A stretch of DNA of 5,831 nt, taken from positions 1 to 5,831 of the forward strand of contig JAITWF010000168.1 of NCBI GenBank assembly GCA_031285415.1, given 5' to 3'. The notes under the pieces were generated by a model. That model saw only the letters and a list, made by a program, of their open reading frames with translations, was not told where the DNA came from and made no database searches. The position numbers and the translations under genes were made by a program. The DNA is from Deferribacteraceae bacterium. Its GTDB lineage: Bacteria; Chrysiogenota; Deferribacteres; Deferribacterales; JAISNW01. Numbering within the stretch: the stretch's first letter is position 1; every line of letters begins with the position of its first letter. Shown here in pieces: positions 1-5,831 of the stretch.

Positions 1-46
1 CCCCTCTCCCGACACTGCGTGCCACCCTCCCCCCAAGGGGAGGGGA
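1..46. repeat. Partial GC-rich palindromic repeat unit (truncated by window edge)
   Basis: The visible unit has three parts: a C-rich end (CCCCTCTCCCG, 1-11), a short imperfect palindrome (CACTGCGTG, 14-22), and a hairpin with arms CCCTCCCC (25-32) and GGGGAGGG (37-44) around the loop CCAA. The order matches one half-unit of the larger element at 3984-4094, with a different core palindrome. It lies just upstream of the promoter region of the large exported-protein gene. No T-run follows the hairpin on the + strand, so it is not a canonical intrinsic terminator. More of the element may lie before position 1. Confidence 0.7.
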
Positions 47-65
47 TATGATCAAGTACGCCCCC

Positions 66-96
66 TTGCAATTTTGCAATCTATAGTGTATATAGT
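66..96 (+). promoter_or_regulatory. Possible promoter for the exported protein/TorD operon
   Basis: A sigma70-like pair can be read as TTGCAA (66-71) and TATATA (89-94) with a 17-nt spacer; each box matches 4 of 6 consensus bases. A better -10 match, TATAGT (91-96), has a 19-nt spacer. The area contains two short direct repeats: TTGCAAT at 66-72 and 74-80, and TATAGT at 82-87 and 91-96. The boxes lie between the repeat unit and the Shine-Dalgarno, where a promoter is expected, but the matches are weak. Confidence 0.35.
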
Positions 97-102
97 CAAA
101 AT

Positions 103-107
103 GGAGG
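103..107 (+). promoter_or_regulatory. Shine-Dalgarno that fixes the ATG start at 113
   Basis: GGAGG lies 5 nt before the ATG at 113, and translation from there begins with a typical Sec signal peptide. The upstream in-frame TTG (74) and ATG (101) have no such site; the ATG at 101 overlaps this Shine-Dalgarno. This decides the start. Confidence 0.8.
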
Positions 108-112
108 CAAAT

Positions 113-184
113 ATGCGTAAGGTGGGGCAATATATTATCCTTCTTTTTGCGCTTTTTCATCTTCCACTATCGGTGGCTAATGCC
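113..184 (+). other. Sec signal peptide coding segment
   Basis: It encodes residues 1-24: a basic start (MRK), a hydrophobic core (IILLFALFHLPL) and a small-residue cleavage site A-N-A before AVAD. A second possible cut lies after residue 27 (A-V-A). There is no RR motif and no cysteine, so Tat export and lipoprotein processing are unlikely. Confidence 0.8.
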
Positions 185-3100
185 GCTGTGGCTGACAATA
201 GCTGGCTCTTTTATGGTAAAAAGGGGGGCTACGCCGACAACTCCACTGCAATGCCAATTCATCATCTCAAGGTATCGTTCCCAGATTGCACCCTAGGCAA
301 CATCTGCTCCCCTAACGGCAACTTTTCAGTAATTTTATCAGATCTGGCAGAGCAAAATAGCGGCAAAGTGTCGTTCTTTGTGAACGATACAGACGTGAGC
401 ATGCTTCTATACTACGACGCCCCAAAAAGCACCTTCCGAGTGAAGGAGTTCTATCAGGAGCAATTTTTTAGCCATTTCACTAGCGACGACAACTTCTTCT
501 CGTGGAAGATCGCTGGCGGACGCCCCTCTGGCGACGGCAGAGTGCGCATAATCCTTAGCAATAAACGTATCTCTGGCAAGTTCATAGACTCCGATGGCGA
601 CGTGCCGCCACTCATAAAGGGGAAGAAAGCAACCCTACACTTTGCAGGTTCCGACAAGCTTGTGCCGCACACCTTTGAAGTTAACATTGATAGCAACGGC
701 AGATATATTGCAGAGAACCTCCCCACAACCGACTACAAGATCTACTCCAAAGATATACCTCTGGGCGAGACGCAGATCGATAACGCTACAGAGTGGACGC
801 ATACAGTGCCAGCCTTTGACTTGATCCTATCCACATCGGCACCGTATCGTGCTGGCGAATTCGTCGTTACATCGCCCGAATCGTGGAATAGTAGACTAAA
901 GGGAACGCTTACCGCCTTCAAACAGATCGCTGGCGACAACGTGACGATGAAGATAAATGGCAACAAGATCGCCATGATCCTGCCATATATGCGTAAGTCG
1001 GCAGACGACCTTCTATTTACTGGAGAGGTCAGCGGCAGAACGTTCCTACTAAAGATCCCCCACCCTGTGCCTGTAAATAGTGGCTACGAGCAGTTCGGCA
1101 TGTTTAATAAGGAGGGCTACTACGCCCATACGGCAATTTACAATCTACCTCCAGATGGACTACTATCCGATACTTTGCCGACTATAGCAATAAATGCCGT
1201 CGTGCCGATATATGCCGATACCTTCAAGGTTCACCTCTATAACACCGATGGTAAAGCGGCAGATGTGACGTCGCTCTTTACATGGAATAGCGTAGCGCAG
1301 AGTGCCACTATCAGTAGCGCAAAATTTCGCACCCTCTATAATAGTATGGCGGTGGGCGAGGGAACACTCACAGGCACCATGTGCGACAAGGGGAACTCAA
1401 ACCGCTGTTTCAGGACAAAACATAATGTGCGCAAGGGTGACAAAACTATTACAATCAAAGCTATTCCTGATAGCTATATTATATTAAGAGAGCTACATGC
1501 CGATAAACCGATCGTGCGTCTCGGCAAGACCGATAAAAAAGGCGTTTACGAGTTTAAAGCCCTCTCTACTGGCAAATATCAGCTCCTACTTGCCGATCTA
1601 AATCTAGAGAGTTATGGCGACGAGATCATTACACTATCAGATAGTATCGAGCATGAGTTAAAGGTTAATACGATACGCCCCAATACCGACCCATTAAAGA
1701 TAACTGCTGGCAGTTTAGTGCAGATATACGCAGAACCGATAGAGCTACACAGCACAGATTATAAAGAGATCGATCTAGCCCCCTTTATCCCCAATCTGGC
1801 GGAGGCTACCGTGAGCCTACTTGGCGAATTGCCAGCCGACTATGAGGTGCGAAACGATGGCTCTATCGCTATATTAACTAAAGACAATATTACAAATAGC
1901 TACTCTAATATACTATTTCAGCACGATGATACCGTATATCAACTCCCCCTCTTCTATAACGGTGCTGCAACGACGATAGTGAGGGAGGCTGGGCTTGACT
2001 ATGCAATGTGTCCAGAATCTCGCCCGATCTGCGGCAATGCATTTATAGACGTTGCAGGGGTAAACCGCAATATATACGATGGAAAGGAGCCTCTACAGCT
2101 AACGTTTCCACTCTCCTTCAAGAGGAACGAGATTAACATACAGATAGAGGACGGCTCCGATATCACCGCCATGTTTGCAATCTATCCGAATAGCCGCAGA
2201 GTTGCACTAAAAAAGGATTTTATACCGGCATTTTTAAGTATGCTCTCCAATACCACAAAGCCGATAACGATAAATGTGAAGACCAGAACGTACTATCTAT
2301 CGCTAAACGCTGGATATAAGCGGATTGAAACAATTATAGAGGTGCCAGATGTCGCCTCTACATACCCTCTTGACGGTATGAGGGTGAAGGCGTCGTGCCA
2401 ATATAGCGGCGGATACTTCTCGCAGATATCGTATATCGAGGATTCAAGGGCGGTAAACTTTCGAGATCTGCCAAGCTGCACCTACGACCTCCACCTTATC
2501 GATCGATATAGGATGTTTCAGGGGGATATGAGCGACGTGAATATCTCATCGGGGCAGAGCCTCTTTCAGATACGCTTCCCGATCTCATATATCGGTGGGG
2601 ATGATATTCAGTCTGCCATTGCACTCTCTATGGAGGATCTGTCACAAGAGCTTGTTCAGACGCTTGTAGCACCAGATGATACAGAGGGAAGACTTATTAT
2701 CTCAGGCGTTACTCCGTCACTTATAGTTGCGTACGATAACCCCCTTGTATTCACATTCGATACGCCATTCCGATACCCTGCAGAGGATGTCGTTGCTACA
2801 CTGAACGATCAGGATATTACAGAGCTATTTGTATGGAATAGCGATAGATCAACGCTCACATTAAGCAACGATAGGCGAAATGAGTTTGCACGCCTGCTTG
2901 ATAATAGACAGCAGACGATCTACTTTACCATCGGGGTAGAGCTGATGGATCATTACGAGTTCAGCGCTGTGATCGGTGCTGGAGCCTCTGATATAGTGGT
3001 GCAGATTGTAGGCGACACGCCGCCAGCCTCTGCCCATGCGATACTGGTCGGAAGAAAAGGGGTGAACGGCTACGAATATCGACAATCGACAGGAGTAGTA

Positions 3101-3259
3101 TCGGGCGGTCGGTTCCGTTTTGCTAGCGTTCCTTTGGGTATATATGATATAGTCCTGCTAGGTAACGATGACACGATCTACGGCAGCCGAGAGATCGGCG
3201 TACAGGTGATTGCATCAGAGTTGCAGGTAGAGCTACCGATAAAGAGAGGTACACCTTGA
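113..3259 (+). CDS. Large Sec-exported multi-module beta-repeat protein, function unknown
   Basis: The product has 1048 residues. I do not recognise it as a named family. Residues 1-24 form a Sec signal peptide (MRK, hydrophobic stretch 8-21, VANA cleavage site); there is no twin-arginine motif or lipobox, so a soluble periplasmic or surface protein is expected. The rest appears modular. B-type motifs of the form G-x-Y/F-x-F-x-x-L-P-x-x-x-Y occur near residues 195-214, 476-495, 778-797 and 998-1017, typical of prealbumin/carboxypeptidase-regulatory-like domains. Each is preceded by 92-101 residues by an A-type motif, D-I/V-T/S-x-x-F/L-x-W/Y, at D94, D384, D683 and D901, resembling bacterial Ig-like domains. 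A third motif (N-x-G/D-x-I-A-x-L) occurs near 282 and 581. The inferred order is A-B-C-A-B-C-A-B-A-B. All eight cysteines fall in close pairs (59/65, 424/432, 633/640, 762/789), suggesting disulfides. No enzyme motif, C-terminal anchor or sorting signal is visible. The stop overlaps the start of the TorD-like gene. A stalk, adhesin or scaffold role is only a guess. Confidence 0.9.
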   Translation: MRKVGQYIILLFALFHLPLSVANAAVADNSWLFYGKKGGYADNSTAMPIHHLKVSFPDCTLGNICSPNGNFSVILSDLAEQNSGKVSFFVNDTDVSMLLYYDAPKSTFRVKEFYQEQFFSHFTSDDNFFSWKIAGGRPSGDGRVRIILSNKRISGKFIDSDGDVPPLIKGKKATLHFAGSDKLVPHTFEVNIDSNGRYIAENLPTTDYKIYSKDIPLGETQIDNATEWTHTVPAFDLILSTSAPYRAGEFVVTSPESWNSRLKGTLTAFKQIAGDNVTMKINGNKIAMILPYMRKSADDLLFTGEVSGRTFLLKIPHPVPVNSGYEQFGMFNKEGYYAHTAIYNLPPDGLLSDTLPTIAINAVVPIYADTFKVHLYNTDGKAADVTSLFTWNSVAQSATISSAKFRTLYNSMAVGEGTLTGTMCDKGNSNRCFRTKHNVRKGDKTITIKAIPDSYIILRELHADKPIVRLGKTDKKGVYEFKALSTGKYQLLLADLNLESYGDEIITLSDSIEHELKVNTIRPNTDPLKITAGSLVQIYAEPIELHSTDYKEIDLAPFIPNLAEATVSLLGELPADYEVRNDGSIAILTKDNITNSYSNILFQHDDTVYQLPLFYNGAATTIVREAGLDYAMCPESRPICGNAFIDVAGVNRNIYDGKEPLQLTFPLSFKRNEINIQIEDGSDITAMFAIYPNSRRVALKKDFIPAFLSMLSNTTKPITINVKTRTYYLSLNAGYKRIETIIEVPDVASTYPLDGMRVKASCQYSGGYFSQISYIEDSRAVNFRDLPSCTYDLHLIDRYRMFQGDMSDVNISSGQSLFQIRFPISYIGGDDIQSAIALSMEDLSQELVQTLVAPDDTEGRLIISGVTPSLIVAYDNPLVFTFDTPFRYPAEDVVATLNDQDITELFVWNSDRSTLTLSNDRRNEFARLLDNRQQTIYFTIGVELMDHYEFSAVIGAGASDIVVQIVGDTPPASAHAILVGRKGVNGYEYRQSTGVVSGGRFRFASVPLGIYDIVLLGNDDTIYGSREIGVQVIASELQVELPIKRGTP
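3244..3249 (+). promoter_or_regulatory. Shine-Dalgarno for the UUG-started TorD-like gene
   Basis: GAGAGG lies 6 nt before TTG at 3256, inside the last codons of the upstream gene. With the TTGA start/stop overlap this supports a UUG start and translational coupling. The next in-frame ATG is at codon 21 and would cut into the conserved N-terminal helix. Confidence 0.7.
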
Positions 3260-3963
3260 TATTAAAAGATTGCGACTTTGGAGATCTAATTCTGAACTTC
3301 TCATATCAGGAGTCGATGTATAGAATGTTTGCAACAACGTTCTCTACCCCTCCCACAGAGGAGTTTGTCAAGAAGGTCGCCTCGATATCGTTAAAATATG
3401 ACAAGATAGATCTTCTGGGCTACTCAAGCCAGTATAATAAAAATTGGGGGAAGTTCCTATACTTCTCCTCGAAGCTCGACGCTATCACCTCAAGCGGTAT
3501 TGCAGAGATAGTGGATAGCGTTTCAGCGGTGCATAAAGAGTATATAGAGAATCTAAAGATTCCTCTAAACGAGTATGAGTACCAACTTCGCACACATATC
3601 GACAGAAAACAGATATTAGAGAAGCTATCAGCCTCATACGATGGGATCAGCTTAAACTATAACAGATCGCTTCCAGAGGATCATATCAGCTCCGAGATGA
3701 TCTTTATGGCTCATCTGCGAGGGATCACTCGCTATCATCTAGAGAACGACGATATTGAGGGATTCTTCGAGGCGATTGTGCAGCAGCAGCTATTCTATAA
3801 AGAGCATATAGCCACATGGGCGCACTTCTTTACCTATCTAATCTCGAATATCGAGGAGAAGATCAGCTTCTACAAACAGATCGGCGAGATAATGGGATTG
3901 TTCCTCAAAGAGGATACACTATTTTTGCAGCGACTGATGATGAATAACGGCGGATTTAAGTAG
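3256..3963 (+). CDS. TorD/DmsD-family molybdoenzyme maturation chaperone
   Basis: This 235-residue protein has no signal peptide or membrane segment and looks all-helical and cytoplasmic. Members of the TorD/DmsD/NarJ-like family bind the signal peptide and apoprotein of DMSO-reductase-family enzymes and hold them until the molybdenum cofactor is inserted. Visible hallmarks are the N-terminal helix Y-R-M-F-A-T-T-F-S-T-P-P (22-33), the signature LPEDHISSEMIFMAHL (139-154, matching the family's E/P-x-D-H-x-x-x-E-x-x-F-M), and the helix QQLFYKEHIATWAHFF (177-192, matching the F-x-x-x-H-x-x-x-W motif). The length is normal to slightly long for the family. It starts with UUG in the stop of the large exported-protein gene, so its production is tied to that gene. 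Oddly, that partner has a Sec-type signal without twin arginine, and no molybdoenzyme is present in the window. The family call comes from motifs; the specific client is unknown. Confidence 0.78.
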   Translation: MILKDCDFGDLILNFSYQESMYRMFATTFSTPPTEEFVKKVASISLKYDKIDLLGYSSQYNKNWGKFLYFSSKLDAITSSGIAEIVDSVSAVHKEYIENLKIPLNEYEYQLRTHIDRKQILEKLSASYDGISLNYNRSLPEDHISSEMIFMAHLRGITRYHLENDDIEGFFEAIVQQQLFYKEHIATWAHFFTYLISNIEEKISFYKQIGEIMGLFLKEDTLFLQRLMMNNGGFK

Positions 3964-4063
3964 GATGTTAATAACACATACAGACCCCCCACCGAAACAC
4001 GTTGTGTTTCGACTCCCCCTCAAGGGGGGAGTGTCCGCAAACACCCTCCCCTTGAGGGAGGGT

Positions 4064-4085
4064 CGAAAAAATGATCATTTTTTCG
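4064..4085. repeat. Perfect 22-bp palindrome inside the repeat element
   Basis: The left half is CGAAAAAATGA and the right half is its exact reverse complement, with TGATCA (a GATC site) at the centre. It occupies the same place in the right half-unit as CGAAACAC-GTT-GTGTTTCG does in the left one. Both keep CG at their edges while the inside differs in sequence and length. Confidence 0.85.
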
Positions 4086-4093
4086 GGGAGGGG
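4085..4093 (+). promoter_or_regulatory. Shine-Dalgarno of the permease, supplied by the repeat end
   Basis: GGGGAGGGG ends 9 nt before the ATG at 4103. It is the terminal segment of the palindromic element. The only other purine-rich stretch, AAAGAG (4095-4100), is 2 nt from the start, which is too close to work well. Confidence 0.6.
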
Positions 4094-4102
4094 TAAAGAG
4101 CT

Positions 4103-5080
4103 ATGTTATCATACCTTCTGCGGCGCATGCTGACGATTATCCCACTATTTTTTGGGATAACTTTGATCTGCTTCTTCGTAATCCGCCTAGCCCCTGGCTC
4201 CCCTGTGGATGCAGAGGCGTCTATGAATCCAAAGTTTAGCGAAAACGCTCGTCAGAAGTTTATCGAGCTTTACAACCTCGACAAACCGCTCACCGTTCAA
4301 TATACAATGTGGCTAAAGAAGATAGTACGCCTCGATTTCGGCGATTCATTCGCTAGAGATGGTAGACCCGTGTGGGATAAGATCTCAGAGAGGCTACCGA
4401 TCACTATCGGTATAAATGTGCTTTCGATGATCCTCATCCTGCTATTTTCAACGATCTTGGGCGTTATCTCCGCATGGTATAAGGGATCCATATTCGATAG
4501 AGGTGTGACGGTCTTCGTCTTTATCGGCTTCGCTATCCCAACCTTCTGGCTTGCACTTCTATGTATGTACCTATTTGGCGTCGTGTGGGGGGTGCTTCCT
4601 ATATCGGGGCTAAAATCGTGGAACTACGACGATCTATCAACGATCGGCAAAGTAATAGATCTTGCACATCATCTCGTACTGCCGCTCTTCGTATCTGTAA
4701 TTGGCGGTCTTGCAGGGATGAGTAGGTTTATGAGGGGGGCTACTGCGGATGTGTTATCAAAAGATTATATCTTGGCGGCACGCTCGAGAGGGTTAACAAA
4801 TTCAACGGTTTTATTCAAACATGCCCTCAAGAACGCCCTCCTGCCAGTGGTTACGATACTGGGGCTGTCGGTGCCTGGACTTATCGGCGGTAGCGTTATC
4901 TTCGAATCGATCTTCTCTATCCCTGGCATGGGGCAGCTCTTCTACCAATCAGTTACGATGAGGGATTACCCAACAGTAATGGGGATCCTAGTGATCGGGG
5001 CGATCCTTACCCTTATTGGCAACCTTATCGCCGATCTTATGTATGCGCTAGCAGATCCTAGGATACGTTATAAGGGCTAG
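4103..5080 (+). CDS. OppB/DppB-type ABC transporter permease (peptide/nickel family)
   Basis: This 325-residue inner-membrane protein is the full usual length of the peptide/opine/nickel importer permease family, which forms half of the transport channel. About six membrane segments are visible, near residues 8-28, 100-124, 134-160, 190-208, 246-268 and 290-314. Family marks include N-terminal LLRRMLTIIPLFFGIT, the first periplasmic loop with LYNLDKPLTVQY and LDFGDSF (56-83), and the cytoplasmic EAA loop that docks on the ATPase (D-Y-I-L-A-A-R-S-R-G, 221-230, through N-A-L-L-P, 244-248). The end has IPGMGQLF (273-280) and the C-terminal DPRIRYKG. Substrate cannot be told from a permease alone. 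In operons of this class a binding protein usually comes before and a second permease (OppC/DppC) after, but here the neighbours are a repeat element and lysS, so the gene is an orphan in this window. Translation probably uses a Shine-Dalgarno in the repeat. Confidence 0.92.
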   Translation: MLSYLLRRMLTIIPLFFGITLICFFVIRLAPGSPVDAEASMNPKFSENARQKFIELYNLDKPLTVQYTMWLKKIVRLDFGDSFARDGRPVWDKISERLPITIGINVLSMILILLFSTILGVISAWYKGSIFDRGVTVFVFIGFAIPTFWLALLCMYLFGVVWGVLPISGLKSWNYDDLSTIGKVIDLAHHLVLPLFVSVIGGLAGMSRFMRGATADVLSKDYILAARSRGLTNSTVLFKHALKNALLPVVTILGLSVPGLIGGSVIFESIFSIPGMGQLFYQSVTMRDYPTVMGILVIGAILTLIGNLIADLMYALADPRIRYKG

Positions 5081-5160
5081 ACCCTCATTTATCTATAGAC
5101 TTTTGTGGTATCTTCTGTTACTTTTACTATATATTCGTGTAAAGTTTGTAAGGTGGCGCA
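5081..5160 (+). promoter_or_regulatory. Short gap before lysS with a weak promoter candidate and Shine-Dalgarno
   Basis: The AT-rich 80-bp gap contains a poor sigma70-like pair, TTGTGG (5103-5108) and TACTAT (5125-5130), spaced by 16 nt; an overlapping TATATT at 5130-5135 has no suitable -35. AGGTGG (5151-5156) lies 4 nt before the lysS ATG and is a good ribosome-binding site. There is no terminator hairpin after the permease stop, so read-through into lysS is possible. The Shine-Dalgarno is convincing; the promoter is not. Confidence 0.4.
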
Positions 5161-5831
5161 ATGGATTCACATAGAGTTAGCAAGTATCAAAAGCTAGTCG
5201 AGTCAAAGGTTCCTGCATATGTAAACTTCTTTAAGGGTAACTCCGACATAGACGACGTTGTCGGTGCCTCTGATCGGTTCACCGACGCCGAGCTGCACGA
5301 GCAGAAGCCCGAGTTTACCGTTGCTGGCAGGATTATGTCCGTTCGCAACTTCGGCAAAGTCACCTTCATCACATTCAAAGATCGCTCTGGCACACTTCAG
5401 GCATATATCAAAAGCGGTATACTATCCGACGACGACTACAAGGTATTCGAAGAGTGTGAAACTGGCGATTTCGTTGGCATTACAGGCTATATGTTTCGCA
5501 CAAAGACTGGCGAGCTGACGATCTGCGCTACTAGCTTTCGCCTTCTCACCAAAACGCTTCGTGATCTCCCTGAAAAGTGGCACGGACTGCAAGATATAGA
5601 AAAACGCCACCGCCAACGCTACGTTGACCTAATAGCAAATGACGACGTTAAAGAAACGTTTATAAAGAGAAGCCAGATCGTGAAACATCTGCGAGATTTC
5701 TTCGCCTCCAAAGGGTTTATGGAGGTTGAGACGCCAATGATGCAGCCGATCGCTGGCGGAGCCACTGCAAAGCCGTTTATCACACATCACAACGCCCTCG
5801 ATATGAAGCTATATATGCGCATTGCGCCTGA
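5161..5831 (+). CDS. lysS: Lysyl-tRNA synthetase, class II (N-terminal 223 residues; cut by window end)
   Basis: The enzyme charges tRNA-Lys with lysine using ATP, in the cytoplasm. The reading frame is open to the last base, so the C-terminal catalytic core is outside the window. The N-terminal helix region (1-50) is followed by the OB-fold anticodon-binding domain, about residues 52-130, with FTVAGRIMSVRNFGKVTF and D-R-S-G-T-L-Q. Next is the linker KWHGLQDIEKRHRQRYVDLI (139-158), highly typical of bacterial LysRS. Class II motif 1 follows: FFASKGFMEVETPMMQPIAG (180-199) then GATAKPF. The visible end, LYMRIAP, leads toward motif 2. The ATG at 5161 is chosen because AGGTGG lies 4 nt before it and the N-terminus matches LysRS length. 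The close relatives AspRS and AsnRS lack this linker and the AGGA-x-AKPF sequence. Confidence 0.96.
   Translation, partial: MDSHRVSKYQKLVESKVPAYVNFFKGNSDIDDVVGASDRFTDAELHEQKPEFTVAGRIMSVRNFGKVTFITFKDRSGTLQAYIKSGILSDDDYKVFEECETGDFVGITGYMFRTKTGELTICATSFRLLTKTLRDLPEKWHGLQDIEKRHRQRYVDLIANDDVKETFIKRSQIVKHLRDFFASKGFMEVETPMMQPIAGGATAKPFITHHNALDMKLYMRIAP

Larger units (their letters stand above)
3984..4094. repeat. Symmetric paired palindromic intergenic element (REPIN/BIME-like)
   Basis: Two inverted half-units flank a centre reading GTGT-CCGCAA-ACAC (4031-4044). The left unit has the end ACCCCCCACCG (3984-3994), the palindrome CGAAACAC-GTT-GTGTTTCG (3993-4011), and a hairpin ACTCCCCCT/AGGGGGGAGT with one bulged G (4012-4032). 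The right unit mirrors it: hairpin ACCCTCCC/GGGAGGGT with loop CTTGA (4043-4063), a perfect palindrome (4064-4085), and the end CGGGGAGGGGT (4084-4094). The outer ends are imperfect inverted repeats of each other. There is no ORF inside and no target duplication that I can see. The fragment at 1-46 is another unit of the same type, so this is a dispersed family. A small non-autonomous mobile element is equally possible. No T-run follows a GC-rich stem, so it is not a standard terminator. Confidence 0.8.

Noticed and set aside
74..112. In-frame TTG (74) and ATG (101) as earlier starts for the exported protein
   Set aside because: Neither has a ribosome-binding site, the region holds promoter-like boxes, and the added residues would spoil the signal peptide. 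The ATG at 113 has GGAGG 5 nt upstream.
113..184. Twin-arginine signal that would explain the neighbouring TorD-like chaperone
   Set aside because: The N-terminus has only one arginine followed by lysine (MRK) and no S/T-R-R-x-F-L-K pattern; it is an ordinary Sec signal.
454..726. Antisense and out-of-frame ORFs of 60-90 codons within the large gene
   Set aside because: They overlap a convincing coding frame, have no family motifs and no good ribosome-binding sites; they are shadows of the real frame.
4012..4085. Intrinsic terminator after the TorD-like gene
   Set aside because: GC-rich hairpins are present, but none is followed directly by a T-run on the + strand. The six T residues at 4078-4083 are one arm of an A/T palindrome and are followed by CGGGG.
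3984..4094. CRISPR array
   Set aside because: There are only two units, they are in inverted and not direct orientation, and they lack regular spacers.
5187..5616. Small ORFs on both strands over lysS
   Set aside because: The lysS frame is clear through the whole stretch, with OB-fold and motif 1 residues. The others are overlaps without recognisable features.
511..5760. Frequent GCTGGC/CTGGCGA words, including the same 12-mer ATCGCTGGCGGA near 511 and 5749
   Set aside because: They fall in frame at Ala-Gly or Thr-Gly codons and are explained by preference for GGC glycine codons. They are not clearly spaced or oriented like an uptake or chi signal, and a count needs genome-wide background.

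Overview
The window reads as chromosomal DNA from a Gram-negative bacterium. Sampled lines give roughly mid-40s percent GC, and Ile AUA, Leu CUA and Arg AGA codons are used heavily. The evidence for a Gram-negative, respiring lineage is a Sec signal peptide on a very large exported protein and a TorD-like chaperone of the kind that serves molybdenum oxidoreductases. I cannot name the lineage; Desulfobacterota, Campylobacterota and Deferribacterota-like groups are all compatible. All genes lie on the + strand.

Layout. (1) Positions 1-46 hold part of a GC-rich palindromic repeat. (2) Positions 113-3259 encode a 1048-residue Sec-exported protein that I do not recognise as a known family. Its internal motifs show an ordered array of beta-type modules, A-B-C-A-B-C-A-B-A-B. 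B looks like a prealbumin/carboxypeptidase-regulatory-like fold and A looks Ig-like. (3) Positions 3256-3963 encode a TorD/DmsD-family chaperone. It starts with UUG inside the stop of the previous gene (TTGA overlap), so the two genes form a translationally coupled pair. (4) Positions 3984-4094 hold a symmetric 111-bp element made of two head-to-head units. Each unit has a GC-rich end, an internal palindrome and a C-rich/G-rich hairpin, much like a REPIN/BIME. The fragment at 1-46 is a third unit of the same design. (5) Positions 4103-5080 encode an OppB/DppB-type ABC permease whose Shine-Dalgarno is the right end of the repeat element. (6) An 80-bp gap leads to lysS (class II lysyl-tRNA synthetase), which runs off the window after 223 codons.

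How the genes fit together. The exported modular protein and the TorD-like protein are one transcription/translation unit. A TorD protein normally escorts a Tat-exported molybdoenzyme, but the exported partner here has a Sec-type signal with no twin arginine, and no molybdoenzyme is visible; its true client may lie upstream of the window. The permease has no visible transporter partners (no binding protein, second permease or ATPase). lysS is housekeeping and probably separately transcribed. The two most notable items are the modular exported protein with its coupled chaperone, and the paired palindromic element whose end serves as a ribosome-binding site.
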